A DNA stretch of 64,000 bases from JAKACA01 sp050010115 (GTDB lineage: Bacteria > Actinomycetota > Acidimicrobiia > Acidimicrobiales > Bog-793), in assembly GCA_050010115.1 (NCBI GenBank), contig JBEKLQ010000001.1:1-64000 (forward strand), given 5' to 3'. The notes under the pieces are model-generated. The model did no database searches. It was not told where the DNA came from and saw nothing but the letters and a program-made list of their open reading frames with translations. The position numbers and the translations under genes are program-made. Below, in pieces: positions 42,873-52,124 of this stretch. How positions within the stretch are numbered: the stretch's first letter is position 1; every line of letters starts with the position of its first letter.

Positions 42873-44858
42873 ATGAGCGACGACACCACGCCCGCAACTG
42901 CTGGGGCAACGATCGAGGACTACCTCGCGGAGGAGCGGACGTTCCCTCCATCGGGCAAGACCCGATCCGAGGCGCTCGTCAACGATGACTCGCTTTACAC
43001 CGAAGCCGCTGACCGGCTGCGGTTCTGGGACACTCAGGCGCGTGCGCTCACCTGGTTCGAGCCGTGGGAGACGACCCTCGAGTGGGAGCTCCCATTCGCC
43101 AAGTGGTTCGTCGGAGGCAAGCTGAACGTCTCGTACAACTGCCTCGACCGCCACGTCGAGGCCGGGCTCGGCGACCGGGTCGCCTATCACTTCGAGGGCG
43201 AGCCGGGCGACAGGCGCACGATCACGTATGCGGCACTGCTGGAGGAAGTCGGGCGCTGCGCCAACGCGTTGCGCAGCCTCGGCGTGGAGCGCGGCGACCG
43301 GGTGGCGATCTACATGCCGATGATCCCCGAGCTTGCGGTGGCGATGCTGGCGTGCGCCCGGGTGGGGGCGGCGCATTCGGTGGTGTTCGGGGGTTTCTCG
43401 GCCGATGCCTTGCGCGGCCGGATCGAGGACGCTGACGCACGTGTCCTCATCACCGCCGACGGGGGTTGGCGTCGCGGCCAGCCCGTCCGCCTGAAGGCGA
43501 GCGCCGATCTCGCGCTGGCGGGTGGGGCCGAGTCGATCGAGCACGTGATCGTGGCCCGCCGGTTAGGCGATGCCGCCGGCGACACCCACATGGCCGAGGG
43601 CCGGGACGTCTGGTGGCACGACATCGTCCCGCAGCAGGACGCCCACTGCCCGCCAGAGGCCATGGACTCAGAAGATCTGCTCTTTCTCCTCTACACCTCC
43701 GGCACCACCGCGACGCCCAAAGGCATCATGCACACCTCCGGCGGTTACCTCACCCAGGTCGCCTACACGCACAAGTACGTGTTCGACCACGTGCCCGAGC
43801 GTGACGTCTACTGGTGCGCAGCCGACATCGGATGGGTGACGGGCCACAGCTACATCGTCTACGGACCGCTCGCCAACGCGGCGACGAGCGTGCTGTACGA
43901 GGGCACGCCGGACCACCCCGGCCGCGACCGATGGTGGTCGATCATCGAGCGTTACGGCGTCACGATCCTGTACACGGCGCCCACGGCGATCCGCACGTTC
44001 ATGAAGTGGGGCGCCGAGCACCCGGCTGCCCACGATCTTTCCAGCCTGCGGATTCTCGGATCCGTCGGCGAGCCGATCAACCCCGAGGCATGGGTCTGGT
44101 ACTACGAGCACATCGGTGGCGGGCGCTGCCCGGTCGTCGACACGTGGTGGCAGACCGAGACGGGAGCCATCATGATCTCGCCGCTCCCGGGTGTGACGAC
44201 GCTGAAGCCGGGCTCTGCGACGTTCCCGCTCCCGGGCATCTCGGCAGAGCTCGTGGACGAAGCCGGTGAGCCCGTTACCCGAGGAGGGGGATACCTGACG
44301 CTGCCCGAGCCGTGGCCGGCGATGTTGCGCGGGATCTACGGGGACCCGGAGCGGTACCAGGCGACGTACTGGAGCCGTTTCGCCGGGCGGTACTTCGCCG
44401 GTGACGGGGCCAAGCTCGATGCCGACGGTTACCTGTGGCTCCTCGGTCGTGTCGACGACGTCATGAACGTCTCAGGCCACCGGGTCTCCACGACCGAGGT
44501 GGAGTCTGCCCTCGTCGATCATGCGAGCGTCGCCGAGGCGGCGGTGGTGGGGGCAAACGACGCCACGACCGGCCAGGCCATCATCGCGTTCGTGACGCTG
44601 CGGAGCGGGTACGAGGCGAGCCTGGAGCACGGCGAGATGCTGCGGGCCCACGTCTCGGTCAAGATCGGGGCGATCGCCAGGCCGAAGACCGTGATCTTCA
44701 CCGACGATCTGCCGAAGACCCGGTCGGGCAAGATCATGCGCCGGCTCCTGCGCGACGTCGCCGAGGGCCGCGATCTCGGGGACACGACCACGCTGGCCGA
44801 TCCGGCGGTCGTCGAGGAGTTGCGGACCCGCTCGACCACGCACCCGACCGAGGAGTAG
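42873..44858 (+). CDS. acs: acetyl-CoA synthetase
   Basis: A 661-residue enzyme making acetyl-CoA from acetate, ATP and CoA through acetyl-AMP. Motifs in order: WFVGGKLNVSYNCLDRHVE, FGGFSADALRGRI, LLYTSGTTATPKGIMHTSGG (P-loop), DTWWQTETGAIMISPLPG, DVMNVSGHRVSTTEVESAL and the C-terminal LPKTRSGKIMRRLLR. The lysine in SGKIMR is the residue that protein acetyltransferases modify in other species to switch the enzyme off. Length and motifs are typical. The gene is divergent from the MprF-like gene, which lies 104 nt away. Confidence 0.96.
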   Translation: MSDDTTPATAGATIEDYLAEERTFPPSGKTRSEALVNDDSLYTEAADRLRFWDTQARALTWFEPWETTLEWELPFAKWFVGGKLNVSYNCLDRHVEAGLGDRVAYHFEGEPGDRRTITYAALLEEVGRCANALRSLGVERGDRVAIYMPMIPELAVAMLACARVGAAHSVVFGGFSADALRGRIEDADARVLITADGGWRRGQPVRLKASADLALAGGAESIEHVIVARRLGDAAGDTHMAEGRDVWWHDIVPQQDAHCPPEAMDSEDLLFLLYTSGTTATPKGIMHTSGGYLTQVAYTHKYVFDHVPERDVYWCAADIGWVTGHSYIVYGPLANAATSVLYEGTPDHPGRDRWWSIIERYGVTILYTAPTAIRTFMKWGAEHPAAHDLSSLRILGSVGEPINPEAWVWYYEHIGGGRCPVVDTWWQTETGAIMISPLPGVTTLKPGSATFPLPGISAELVDEAGEPVTRGGGYLTLPEPWPAMLRGIYGDPERYQATYWSRFAGRYFAGDGAKLDADGYLWLLGRVDDVMNVSGHRVSTTEVESALVDHASVAEAAVVGANDATTGQAIIAFVTLRSGYEASLEHGEMLRAHVSVKIGAIARPKTVIFTDDLPKTRSGKIMRRLLRDVAEGRDLGDTTTLADPAVVEELRTRSTTHPTEE

Positions 44859-44899
44859 CGCCGAAGCGACCCGCCGTCGCTCTGTGCCGGCTCTCCGGC

Positions 44900-45388
44900 T
44901 CAATCCCGGTAGTTGCCGAACTGCAGGGGGATGTCGAAGTCCGCCTCCTTCAGCGCCGCGATCACGTCTTGCAGGTCGTCGCGCTTCTTGCCGATGACCC
45001 TGACCTGTTCGCTCTGGGTCTGCGAGCTCACGCCCTTCAAGCCGAGATCCTTGATCAGCTTGTTGATGCGCTTGGCATGGTCGGAGGAGATCCCGGCATT
45101 CAGTGTCGCCGTCTGGCGGACCGCACCACGAGATCCTTCCTCGATCTTGCCGTACTGGACCGCCTTGAGGGATACCTGCCGCCGTACGAGTTTCTCCTCC
45201 AGCACCTGCACGAGCGCCCTCAGGCGGTCCTCGGTGGGCGCGTGGAGGGAGATCTCGTGACCCTTCAGCTCGAGCGAGGCGCCGGTGTTCTTGAAGTCGA
45301 AACGCGTAGCCACCTCTCTCGAAGCCTGGTCAACAGCGTTGCGAACCTCCTGGAGATCAACCTCGGACGTGACGTCAAAGCTCGGCAT
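44900..45388 (-). CDS. yajQ: YajQ-family (UPF0234) nucleotide-binding protein
   Basis: A 162-residue cytoplasmic protein with two ferredoxin-like halves. The family hallmarks MPSFDVTSEVDLQEVRNAVDQ (split here as MPSFDVTSEVD and NAVDQ), TRFDFKNT, INKLIKDLGLKGV and QVRVIGKKRDDLQ are all present. Homologues bind GTP/ATP or tRNA in vitro, and in Xanthomonas a YajQ protein is a c-di-GMP effector. Here its target is unknown. It ends head-to-tail against acs, where a small GCCGG/CCGGC hairpin lies between the two stops. Confidence 0.92.
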   Translation of the reverse strand: MPSFDVTSEVDLQEVRNAVDQASREVATRFDFKNTGASLELKGHEISLHAPTEDRLRALVQVLEEKLVRRQVSLKAVQYGKIEEGSRGAVRQTATLNAGISSDHAKRINKLIKDLGLKGVSSQTQSEQVRVIGKKRDDLQDVIAALKEADFDIPLQFGNYRD

Positions 45389-45492
45389 GCGAGCAAGCTA
45401 CCGCGGGAAGGCCAGGCCTTCTGTTCCGACGGGCGGAACGGACCGAAGACTGACCACGAGTCCCCGGGCGGTCGATTATGGTGACGGACCGC

Positions 45493-45577
45493 GGGTCGGT
45501 ACCCAAGTGGCCAAAGGGAGCAGACTGTAAATCTGTCGGCGCAGCCTTCGAAGGTTCGAATCCTTCCCGGCCCACCA
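45493..45577 (+). tRNA. tRNA-Tyr (anticodon GTA)
   Basis: Acceptor stem GGGTCGG/CCGGCCC, anticodon stem CAGA/TCTG around GTA (45537-45539), a long variable arm as expected for tRNA-Tyr, T-loop TTCGAAT, discriminator A, and an encoded CCA end (45575-45577). A TATGGT -10 (45477-45482) lies just upstream. Confidence 0.96.
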
Positions 45578-45696
45578 GCGATCAGAAACTGTGAGCAGCG
45601 CCGCGAGGTCGAGCCCATCGACCGGCCCACTGCAGCAAGCGGCGAACGACAACAGGGCGCGGCACAACGGCCGTTCGGGACGAAACCGAGGTGGAG

Positions 45697-46101
45697 ATGA
45701 CGATCCCGTGGGTGTTCGATCTGTCGTCGACGTTCGTCCATCTCGGTTTGGGTGGGACCGCTACCGAGCTGCCGGATTTCGAGTGGACCGCAGACTTCCT
45801 CGACCGGTACGAGGCCGAGACCAGGAGTGACGGACCGGACGGTCGGCTCGTTGTCCTCAGCCCTCAGGAGGAACACTGGTCGACCTGGGAGCGCCATCCC
45901 GCCGGCGAGGAGGTGGTCATCCAGATGTCCGGCCGCGCCGTCCTCATTCAGGACCTCCCGGACGGGGAGAACCGATGCGTGCTCGACCCTGGGCACGCGG
46001 TCATCAACCCGCGGGGCGTCTGGCACACCTCTGACGTGCTCGAACCGGGCATGGCGCTGTTCATCACTCCGGGGTTCGGCACCGAGCACCGTCCCCGTTG
46101 A
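45697..46101 (+). CDS. small cupin-domain protein
   Basis: A 134-residue protein with a single cupin barrel. HPAGEEVVIQMSGRAVL is the first cupin motif, and HAVINPRGVWHTSDV the second, with candidate metal ligands His, Glu and His. It resembles small cupins that act as sugar or small-molecule binders or mono-domain isomerases; the substrate cannot be told. ATG at 45697 follows GAGG with 5-nt spacing. It converges with the YfhO-like gene, 21 nt apart. Confidence 0.7.
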   Translation: MTIPWVFDLSSTFVHLGLGGTATELPDFEWTADFLDRYEAETRSDGPDGRLVVLSPQEEHWSTWERHPAGEEVVIQMSGRAVLIQDLPDGENRCVLDPGHAVINPRGVWHTSDVLEPGMALFITPGFGTEHRPR

Positions 46102-46122
46102 TCAGCGGGTCCGCGACAGGCC

Positions 46123-48759
46123 CTAGCCCTCCGGGGCACCCGTCGCCTTCGCTCCAGCCCGCTTCCTCCGCCGGAGGGCGACCACGTCGGCAACCGCCAG
46201 CCCGAGGAGCACGAGCGTGCCACCCAGCGCCACCAACTGGCCATCGCCCCACCCCGGAGCGACGTAGACGAACGTGACGGTCGACTCGCCGGCTGGGACA
46301 GTCACCTGCTGCACCAGGCCGTGACGCCGCACGTCGGCAACGGACGACCGCCCATCGTGGGCGATGGTCGCCTGCCACCCCGCCACGGCTGCCATGGATC
46401 GCACGAGGGATGCCGCCTGCGACGTGGTCACCTCTACCGAGACCGCGCCGGTCCATGGGTCGCTCGAGACGACCTTCCAGGAGGCCCCAGGGGAGGCCAC
46501 GGTGAACGGAGCCGCAGCCGCGTGGTTGACGAACGCCGAGAAACCCCCCACCCCGTCGACCTCCACCCATCCCGCCGCTCCGACCGGTGCCGCCAGCGGC
46601 CCGTCGGTCGCGAAGCTCGTCCCGCTGCTCGCACGCACCTGCGGTTCGGTGATCGCCACGGCGCCGGTGACCTGGCTACCACCGAGCGAGATGCCGAACG
46701 CCGGCACCGGCGGGGCGAAGCGGATCGACACCTCGTCCGCCGCCAGCCGAGTCCGACCCTGCGTGGCGATCAGGCCGCCCGGGCCGATGAGGCGCACGCT
46801 GCCGGCGAGGGAGCGGACCGACGAGGGGTTGGCGGACCCGGCAAGGTCGAGCACCAACCCGCTGACATCGACCTGCTCGCCGAACCACCGGCGGACCGAT
46901 GCTCTCGGGCCCACCTCCAGGGCTGGGTGCGAGGTATTGGACACCGGCCCGACGAGCTGTGACGGGAGCGTCAGCAACGCCGTCACGCCGAGGGCGGAGA
47001 ACGTGCCGCTCGTGAACCCTTGTGGAGCGGCGCCGTCTTGCACGTGGGTTCCCGTCGCCGACGCGTACGGCCCCCACATGAGCGAGCCATACCCGCCGGC
47101 TTCCGGCAACCGGTCGAGCACGCCAAGGTCAGGTGCTCCGATCCGGTCGAGGCCGAGTCCGTCGACGAGACGAGGGTCGACCACGAGGACCCGGCCGGAG
47201 CCGGCCAGGGCTGCGACGGCGAGGCCGTCGGAGGGGGTGAGCGCCGAGCGGTTTTGAGGTGCCAGTGATGACTGGTTGATGTTCATGAGCAACAGGTCGA
47301 CCACGACCAAGGACACGACGAGCAGCACCCGCCGCCTCGGAGGAGCCCGCCAGCCGAGCAGCAGCAAGGCGCCGGCGGCGGCCGCCAAACCGGTACTGAC
47401 GAGCAGATAGGGCAGCACGCCTCCCAGGCTCCAGCCCGTGCCGGCGTGGACCGAGAGCGCTCCACCTGCGGGCCGGCGCGTGATCACCGTCGCAACGACC
47501 ACGGCGAGCACCCCGAGCAACGGCACCAGTCCCGCACTCATCTGCAGGCGGCTCAGGCGCTTCGAGACGAGGCCATCGACGAAGTAGCCCGTCGACAGCG
47601 ACGCCGAGAGGGCGAACAGGATCAGGGCCCGGCTGGGCAGGCGCTGATCGCCGACGACCGGGAGCTTCGAGATCACGTGCTCCAGGGGAGTGTGGTCGCC
47701 GGAGACGATGAGCAGCGAGGCGGCCAGCAGCACGAGCCAGATGCGCCAGCGCCACGCGGTTGGTTCCCGCCATCGTGCGAGCAGCACGGCGACGGCGACC
47801 AGGGCGAGCGTGCCGGGGTAGGCATTGACTTCCGCGAGAGGGAACGATCCGGCGAAGTTCCGTAGGCCGATGGCGCCGCCGCCGCGCACGTGCGGCACGA
47901 GCAGCTCGAGGAAGTTCGCCCACGTGAGCGAACCGCCCGAGATGAACGAGTAAGACGGGTGCGCCCGCTGCGAGACCGACACGAATTCGGCGGCCGGCAG
48001 CCACTGCAGCGCTCCGACGGCGACGCCGCCGAGGCCGCCGAGCCCCGCCCACGCCACGAGGCGCAGCCGGGCGGTGAGCCGCCGGCCCTCGCCCGCCGGC
48101 TGCAACAGCAGGTGGACCAAGTAGGCGCCGCCTGCGACCGCTGCGTCGATGACGATGTCGGGGCTCCCGCACAGGCAGATCCACGTGGTGGCGGCGGCGA
48201 GTAGCAGCACGTGCCGGCGGCGTGAGTCCGGACCGCGCGCCGCCAGCCCGTGCAGGGCCACGAGCGCCCAGCCGAGGGCGGCGGCGGCGGCGGCGAAGTC
48301 GATGTGAACGATCTGGGAGCTGACGAAGCCCCCCAACCCGAAACTCGCCCCGCCCAAACCTGCTGCGAGCGAGCTGCAGCCGGTCCGGCGCAGGAAGAGC
48401 TGGCAGCCGATGGCGGCGCCCGCGAGCACCATGACCTCGCCGGCGACCCAGGCAGCCAGCGGCGGCAGTACGGCGAACAGCAGGGTGATCGGCAGCAACC
48501 CATGCGCGTTCACGCCGCCGAGGAGCGGGGTTCCCGACCACAGGTAACTGTTGAACAGTGGCAGGTGGCCGTGGCGCAGCACCTGGCCCGAGAAGGCTTC
48601 GAGTGGGTAATTCTGCGCCAGGTCATCGCCGGTGATGAGCGGGTAGCCGGCCAGGGAGGCTGCTGTGAGCACCAGCGCCGGCACGCCGGCGATCACGCCG
48701 GCGATCCTCCAGTCCGTGCGGTCCCACGCTCGGTCAACGGGGATCTTCGGCGCGGGCAC
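46123..48759 (-). CDS. YfhO-like multispanning membrane protein
   Basis: An 878-residue protein with about 12 transmembrane helices in the first 480 residues and a large extracytoplasmic C-terminal part with a last anchor helix (VALGGTLVLLGLAVADVVAL). Early conserved features, GDDLAQNYPLEAF and LPLFNSYLWSGTPLLG, place it in the YfhO/GT-C-like membrane family. Such proteins are suspected lipid-linked sugar transferases; GDD here could carry the catalytic acid. GTG at 48759 is chosen because TACGAT lies 5 nt upstream (leaderless). It is divergent from the mannosyltransferase gene, suggesting a shared envelope-glycan role. Confidence 0.65.
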   Translation of the reverse strand: MPAPKIPVDRAWDRTDWRIAGVIAGVPALVLTAASLAGYPLITGDDLAQNYPLEAFSGQVLRHGHLPLFNSYLWSGTPLLGGVNAHGLLPITLLFAVLPPLAAWVAGEVMVLAGAAIGCQLFLRRTGCSSLAAGLGGASFGLGGFVSSQIVHIDFAAAAAALGWALVALHGLAARGPDSRRRHVLLLAAATTWICLCGSPDIVIDAAVAGGAYLVHLLLQPAGEGRRLTARLRLVAWAGLGGLGGVAVGALQWLPAAEFVSVSQRAHPSYSFISGGSLTWANFLELLVPHVRGGGAIGLRNFAGSFPLAEVNAYPGTLALVAVAVLLARWREPTAWRWRIWLVLLAASLLIVSGDHTPLEHVISKLPVVGDQRLPSRALILFALSASLSTGYFVDGLVSKRLSRLQMSAGLVPLLGVLAVVVATVITRRPAGGALSVHAGTGWSLGGVLPYLLVSTGLAAAAGALLLLGWRAPPRRRVLLVVSLVVVDLLLMNINQSSLAPQNRSALTPSDGLAVAALAGSGRVLVVDPRLVDGLGLDRIGAPDLGVLDRLPEAGGYGSLMWGPYASATGTHVQDGAAPQGFTSGTFSALGVTALLTLPSQLVGPVSNTSHPALEVGPRASVRRWFGEQVDVSGLVLDLAGSANPSSVRSLAGSVRLIGPGGLIATQGRTRLAADEVSIRFAPPVPAFGISLGGSQVTGAVAITEPQVRASSGTSFATDGPLAAPVGAAGWVEVDGVGGFSAFVNHAAAAPFTVASPGASWKVVSSDPWTGAVSVEVTTSQAASLVRSMAAVAGWQATIAHDGRSSVADVRRHGLVQQVTVPAGESTVTFVYVAPGWGDGQLVALGGTLVLLGLAVADVVALRRRKRAGAKATGAPEG

Positions 48760-48764
48760 GGCAG

Positions 48765-48770
48765 ATCGTA
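48765..48770 (-). promoter_or_regulatory. candidate -10 box of the YfhO-like gene
   Basis: TACGAT on the minus strand, 5 nt before the GTG at 48759. The same hexamer precedes the GNAT gene at 52001. No -35 is evident. Confidence 0.4.
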
Positions 48771-49017
48771 GGGCCCGGCGGGGCTCCCGGCTTGGCCCCC
48801 GGCGCGACGAGGCCTCCGCGCAGCGAAGGGCTCCGCTTGACCGACGGCGCAAACGGCCCCGCTGGTACCATCGGAGTCGCAGTGGCTCGGTCCCGCATGA
48901 GCGCCGAGACCGCCGTGGCGTTCGAGCGCGAGTTTGATTCGCGCAAGGCCAGCCGGGCCTGAGTTTCGGCAGGTGGCCGGTGCCCGCAGCGGGCCCGGTG
49001 GATCGCGACAGGACGAG

Positions 49018-50745
49018 ATGACGACCTCGGTAGGCCCGGAAAGTGACGTCCCGGCAACGGGGAGCAAGCGAGTACTGGCTGCGACCTTGCGGCCGCTCGG
49101 TGCAGCGTGGTCCGCCGTCAACCTGCTGCGGATGCCGGCGCCCGAAGCGGACCCGTTCGTTGCCGGCGAGACCCGCATCGCCAAGGTGATGTGGCCGTCG
49201 GCGCTCGCCGGCGCCGTCGGTTCACTGCTCGTGCTGTGGGGAGCGTCGCAACCCACATCGCCGTTCACCCTCAACCATGCGACGCTCTCGACGTTGCCAG
49301 GGCCGCTGCAGTCCGGCGTGAGGACCTGGTACTTCGGCACGGAGGCAGTGGGCGGCCATGGTGACGTGCTGGTCGGAGTCGTGGCGGTCTATGCGGGCAT
49401 GTTCCTCATGATCAAAGGTTGGATGGGCCTGATCAGGGTCACGCGACTGCACCCCGGCACGCCCGTGCGGCACTTCGTGCCGCTGTTCATCGTGTGGATG
49501 CTCCCCCTCCTCGTCGTGGCGCCGTTGTTCAGCCACGACGCTTACAGCTACGCCGCCCAGGGGGAGGAGATCACGCGGCACATCAACCCCTACATCTACT
49601 CGCCAGCTGTGCTCGGTGTCGGCGGGAACCCGTGGGCTTCGGGCGTGGACACGCTGTGGGGCAGTACGACTTCTCCCTACGGTCCGGTGTTCTTGTGGCT
49701 CGCCGGCGCCGTCGTCGGTGGCGTGAACCACAACTACTTGGCATCGGTGGCCGGGTTTCGGTTGCTGGCGGTGGCCGGCGTCGTCCTGCTCGCTGTCTAC
49801 GCACCCCGTCTCGCACGCAGCTACGGGCACGACCCGGCGAGAGCGTTCGTGCTGGCGGCGCTCAGCCCGCTCGTGCTCCTCCACCTCGTGGCGGGAGAGC
49901 ACAACGACGCCCTCATGATCGGGCTGCTCGTGGCCGGCCTGGCCCTCGCCCGAGAACGTCACCCGATCATCGGGATCATCCTGTGCTCGCTCGCCGGCCT
50001 CGTGAAGGTTCCCGGTCTGGTCGGCGTCGTCTATGTGGCCTGGGACTGGAGCGGTGGCGGCACCCCGGTGCGCGGGCGGCTGAAACTGACCGCTGCAGGG
50101 CTCGCCATCTCCGGCATCACCCTGGCCGTCGTTACCGAGGCGATAGTCCTCATGACCCGGGCTGTCGGGAGCGGCTGGGGGTGGGTGTCAGCCCTGTGGA
50201 ACCCCAGCTCGGTCAACTCGTGGATGGACCCGGCCACAGGTCTCGGGACGTTGCTCGGCAAGGTGGTCAACGGCGTGGGCCTCGGCATGCACGTGGCCAC
50301 CATCGTGTCGGTCAGCCGGGCCTTGGGCCTGCTGGGCGCGGCGGCGATCGGGTTGTGGCTGTTGCTCCGAGCCGACGGGGTCGGCAGCCTCCGGGGCGTC
50401 GGGCTCACGCTCCTTGCCTTCGCCGCCCTCGGGCCCGTCGTGCAACCGTGGTACCTGGTGTGGGGGCTTGTCGTGCTCGCTCCTATCGCCGCGGGGCTCA
50501 CCCGGTCGGCGATCGTGGCCGTGTCGGCGGTGTTCTCGTTTCTCGGGTTGCCCGGCGGCCGGATGCTGCTCCGGGATCTCGGGCGGGCGAGCCCGCTCCT
50601 GATCGCCGCTGCGGTGGCCGCCCTGGCGCTGGTGGGCCTCCTCTCGCTCACGCCGCGCATCCGCCAGCTGCTGCGGGAGCGCCGTGCACGGGCAGCCGAT
50701 CGCCTCGCCGAGGACAAGGCGAGCGTGCCGGCGGGCGGCACATGA
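49018..50745 (+). CDS. mptB: MptB-like alpha-(1->6)-mannosyltransferase
   Basis: A 575-residue GT-C membrane enzyme with about 13 helices. The catalytic Asp lies in the first outer loop, FSHDAYSYAAQG (about residue 172-183). INPYIYSP, SPYGPVFLWL and EHNDALMIG are further family markers. MptB-type enzymes use polyprenyl-phosphate mannose to build the mannan core of lipomannan/lipoarabinomannan in Corynebacteriales; relatives occur broadly in actinobacteria. The sugar may be mannose or another hexose here. ATG at 49018 follows AGGACGAG. It overlaps the enoyl-CoA hydratase gene as ATGA. Confidence 0.8.
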   Translation: MTTSVGPESDVPATGSKRVLAATLRPLGAAWSAVNLLRMPAPEADPFVAGETRIAKVMWPSALAGAVGSLLVLWGASQPTSPFTLNHATLSTLPGPLQSGVRTWYFGTEAVGGHGDVLVGVVAVYAGMFLMIKGWMGLIRVTRLHPGTPVRHFVPLFIVWMLPLLVVAPLFSHDAYSYAAQGEEITRHINPYIYSPAVLGVGGNPWASGVDTLWGSTTSPYGPVFLWLAGAVVGGVNHNYLASVAGFRLLAVAGVVLLAVYAPRLARSYGHDPARAFVLAALSPLVLLHLVAGEHNDALMIGLLVAGLALARERHPIIGIILCSLAGLVKVPGLVGVVYVAWDWSGGGTPVRGRLKLTAAGLAISGITLAVVTEAIVLMTRAVGSGWGWVSALWNPSSVNSWMDPATGLGTLLGKVVNGVGLGMHVATIVSVSRALGLLGAAAIGLWLLLRADGVGSLRGVGLTLLAFAALGPVVQPWYLVWGLVVLAPIAAGLTRSAIVAVSAVFSFLGLPGGRMLLRDLGRASPLLIAAAVAALALVGLLSLTPRIRQLLRERRARAADRLAEDKASVPAGGT

Positions 50746-51512
50746 CCGCGACCGTCCAGGTGTCGGCCGACGGCCCGGTCCTCACGGTCACGATCGATCG
50801 TCCGGAGGTCCGCAACGCCGTGGATCGCCCGACTGCGGCGGCGTTGGCGGATGCGTTTCGTTCTTTCGAGGCGGCCGGCGAGCTGTCGGTGGCGGTGCTG
50901 ACCGGGTCCGGGGGCACGTTCTGCGCCGGAGCGGATCTGAGGGCGATCGCGTCGGGACGAGGCAACCGCGTCGAGATCACCGGCGACGGACCGATGGGGC
51001 CAACCCGGCTCCGTCTTTCCAAGCCGGTCATCGCGGCAGTGTCCGGCCATGCGGTCGCCGGCGGTCTCGAGCTCGCGCTGTGGTGCGACCTGCGGGTGGC
51101 CGACGAGACGGCAGTATTCGGCGTGTTCTGCCGCCGGTGGGGCGTGCCGCTCGTCGACGGGGGCACCGTGCGGTTGCCCCGCTTGATCGGCATGAGCCGG
51201 GCGCTCGATTTGATCCTGACGGGCCGACCGGTGGGTGCCGCCGAGGCGCTCGCGCTGGGCCTTGCCAACCGCGTCGTGCCGGCCGGCGAAGCCTTGACTG
51301 CTGCCCGGGAGATCGCCGCCGAGATCGCCGGCTTGCCGCAGGCCTGCCTGCGCTCGGACCGGATGAGTGTCCTCGAGCAAGAAGGGCTGGACACCGAGGC
51401 GGCGCTGTCGAACGAGGTCCGGCGGGGTATCCCGGTGCTCGGCGAGGCGGTGACCGGGGCGGCCCGGTTCGCTGCCGGCGCCGGGCGCCATGGTGAGAAG
51501 GCGTCCGGCTGA
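50742..51512 (+). CDS. enoyl-CoA hydratase/isomerase family protein (crotonase fold)
   Basis: A 256-residue protein with the crotonase fold. FCAGADLRAIA supplies the first oxyanion-hole strand, and HAVAGGLELALWCDLRVA the second. The catalytic Glu pair of classical hydratases is not obvious: in FGVFCRRWGVPLVDGGTVRLPRL the second Glu position is occupied by Asp/Gly. Specificity is therefore uncertain and could be a hydratase, isomerase or hydrolase acting on an acyl-CoA. Translated directly after mptB (ATGA), although the two functions are not obviously related. Confidence 0.8.
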   Translation: MTATVQVSADGPVLTVTIDRPEVRNAVDRPTAAALADAFRSFEAAGELSVAVLTGSGGTFCAGADLRAIASGRGNRVEITGDGPMGPTRLRLSKPVIAAVSGHAVAGGLELALWCDLRVADETAVFGVFCRRWGVPLVDGGTVRLPRLIGMSRALDLILTGRPVGAAEALALGLANRVVPAGEALTAAREIAAEIAGLPQACLRSDRMSVLEQEGLDTEAALSNEVRRGIPVLGEAVTGAARFAAGAGRHGEKASG

Positions 51513-51515
51513 CGC

Positions 51516-52001
51516 TCAGAGCATGTGCTGGGCGAGGGCCACGTCGAGCCAGCGCCCGAACTTGCGGCCGACCTCACGCTCGACGCCGATGATCTCGAAG
51601 CCGCACGCCTTGTGCAACGCGATCGACGCCACCTGCTCGGTGATGATGCGCCCGATGACCGAATGGAAACCGTGGCTGCGCGCCGCCTCGACAGCCCCGC
51701 TCAGCAGCAGCCGCCCGACGCCTTGGCCACGGTACTCCTCGGCGACATAGACCGAGTCCTCGACGGCGGTGGCGTAGCCCGGCCTCGGCCGGTAGGCGGA
51801 CAACGACGAGAAACCCGCCACCTTTCCCCCGTCATCAGCCACCATCACGGGGTAGACGCCCGAGTGGCCGGACATCCAAGCAGCCTGGTCGGACACTGAT
51901 CGCGGGACGAGGTCGAGGGTCGCCGTCGACGACAGCACCTCGGCGTTGTAGATGAGGCGTATCGCCTCCGAGTCACTCTCGACGGCCCGCCGTAGCAACA
52001 T
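51516..52001 (-). CDS. GNAT-family N-acetyltransferase (phosphinothricin-type)
   Basis: A 161-residue GNAT. It starts MLLRRAVESDSEAIRLIYN, has VEDSVYVAEEYRGQGVGRLLL (acetyl-CoA-binding R/Q-x-x-G-x-G/A), and ends HKACGFEIIGV plus GRWLDVALAQHML. This is the Pat/YncA subgroup that acetylates phosphinothricin or methionine sulfoximine and related amines. ATG 52001 matches the family start, and TACGAT lies 8 nt upstream. It converges on the crotonase gene, only 3 nt apart. Confidence 0.85.
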   Translation of the reverse strand: MLLRRAVESDSEAIRLIYNAEVLSSTATLDLVPRSVSDQAAWMSGHSGVYPVMVADDGGKVAGFSSLSAYRPRPGYATAVEDSVYVAEEYRGQGVGRLLLSGAVEAARSHGFHSVIGRIITEQVASIALHKACGFEIIGVEREVGRKFGRWLDVALAQHML

Positions 52002-52009
52002 GGCGGCCG

Positions 52010-52015
52010 ATCGTA
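52010..52015 (-). promoter_or_regulatory. candidate -10 box of the GNAT gene
   Basis: TACGAT on the minus strand, 8 nt before the ATG at 52001, with no ribosome site in between; a leaderless start is likely. Confidence 0.45.
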
Positions 52016-52061
52016 GTGACCTGCAGCGGTACCACCGAATGACCTGGTCCGGAAGTCCTTG

Positions 52062-52091
52062 TTCAGCAACTGACCGCACGGCCGATATGAT
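52062..52091 (+). promoter_or_regulatory. promoter of the tRNA-Thr/tRNA-Met/rpmG unit
   Basis: TATGAT (52086-52091) with a weak -35 TTCAGC (52062-52067) and an 18-bp spacer. It lies 33 nt before tRNA-Thr. Confidence 0.5.
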
Positions 52092-52124
52092 CTCGTCGCG
52101 GGCATGCCCACCGGGGGCGTGATC

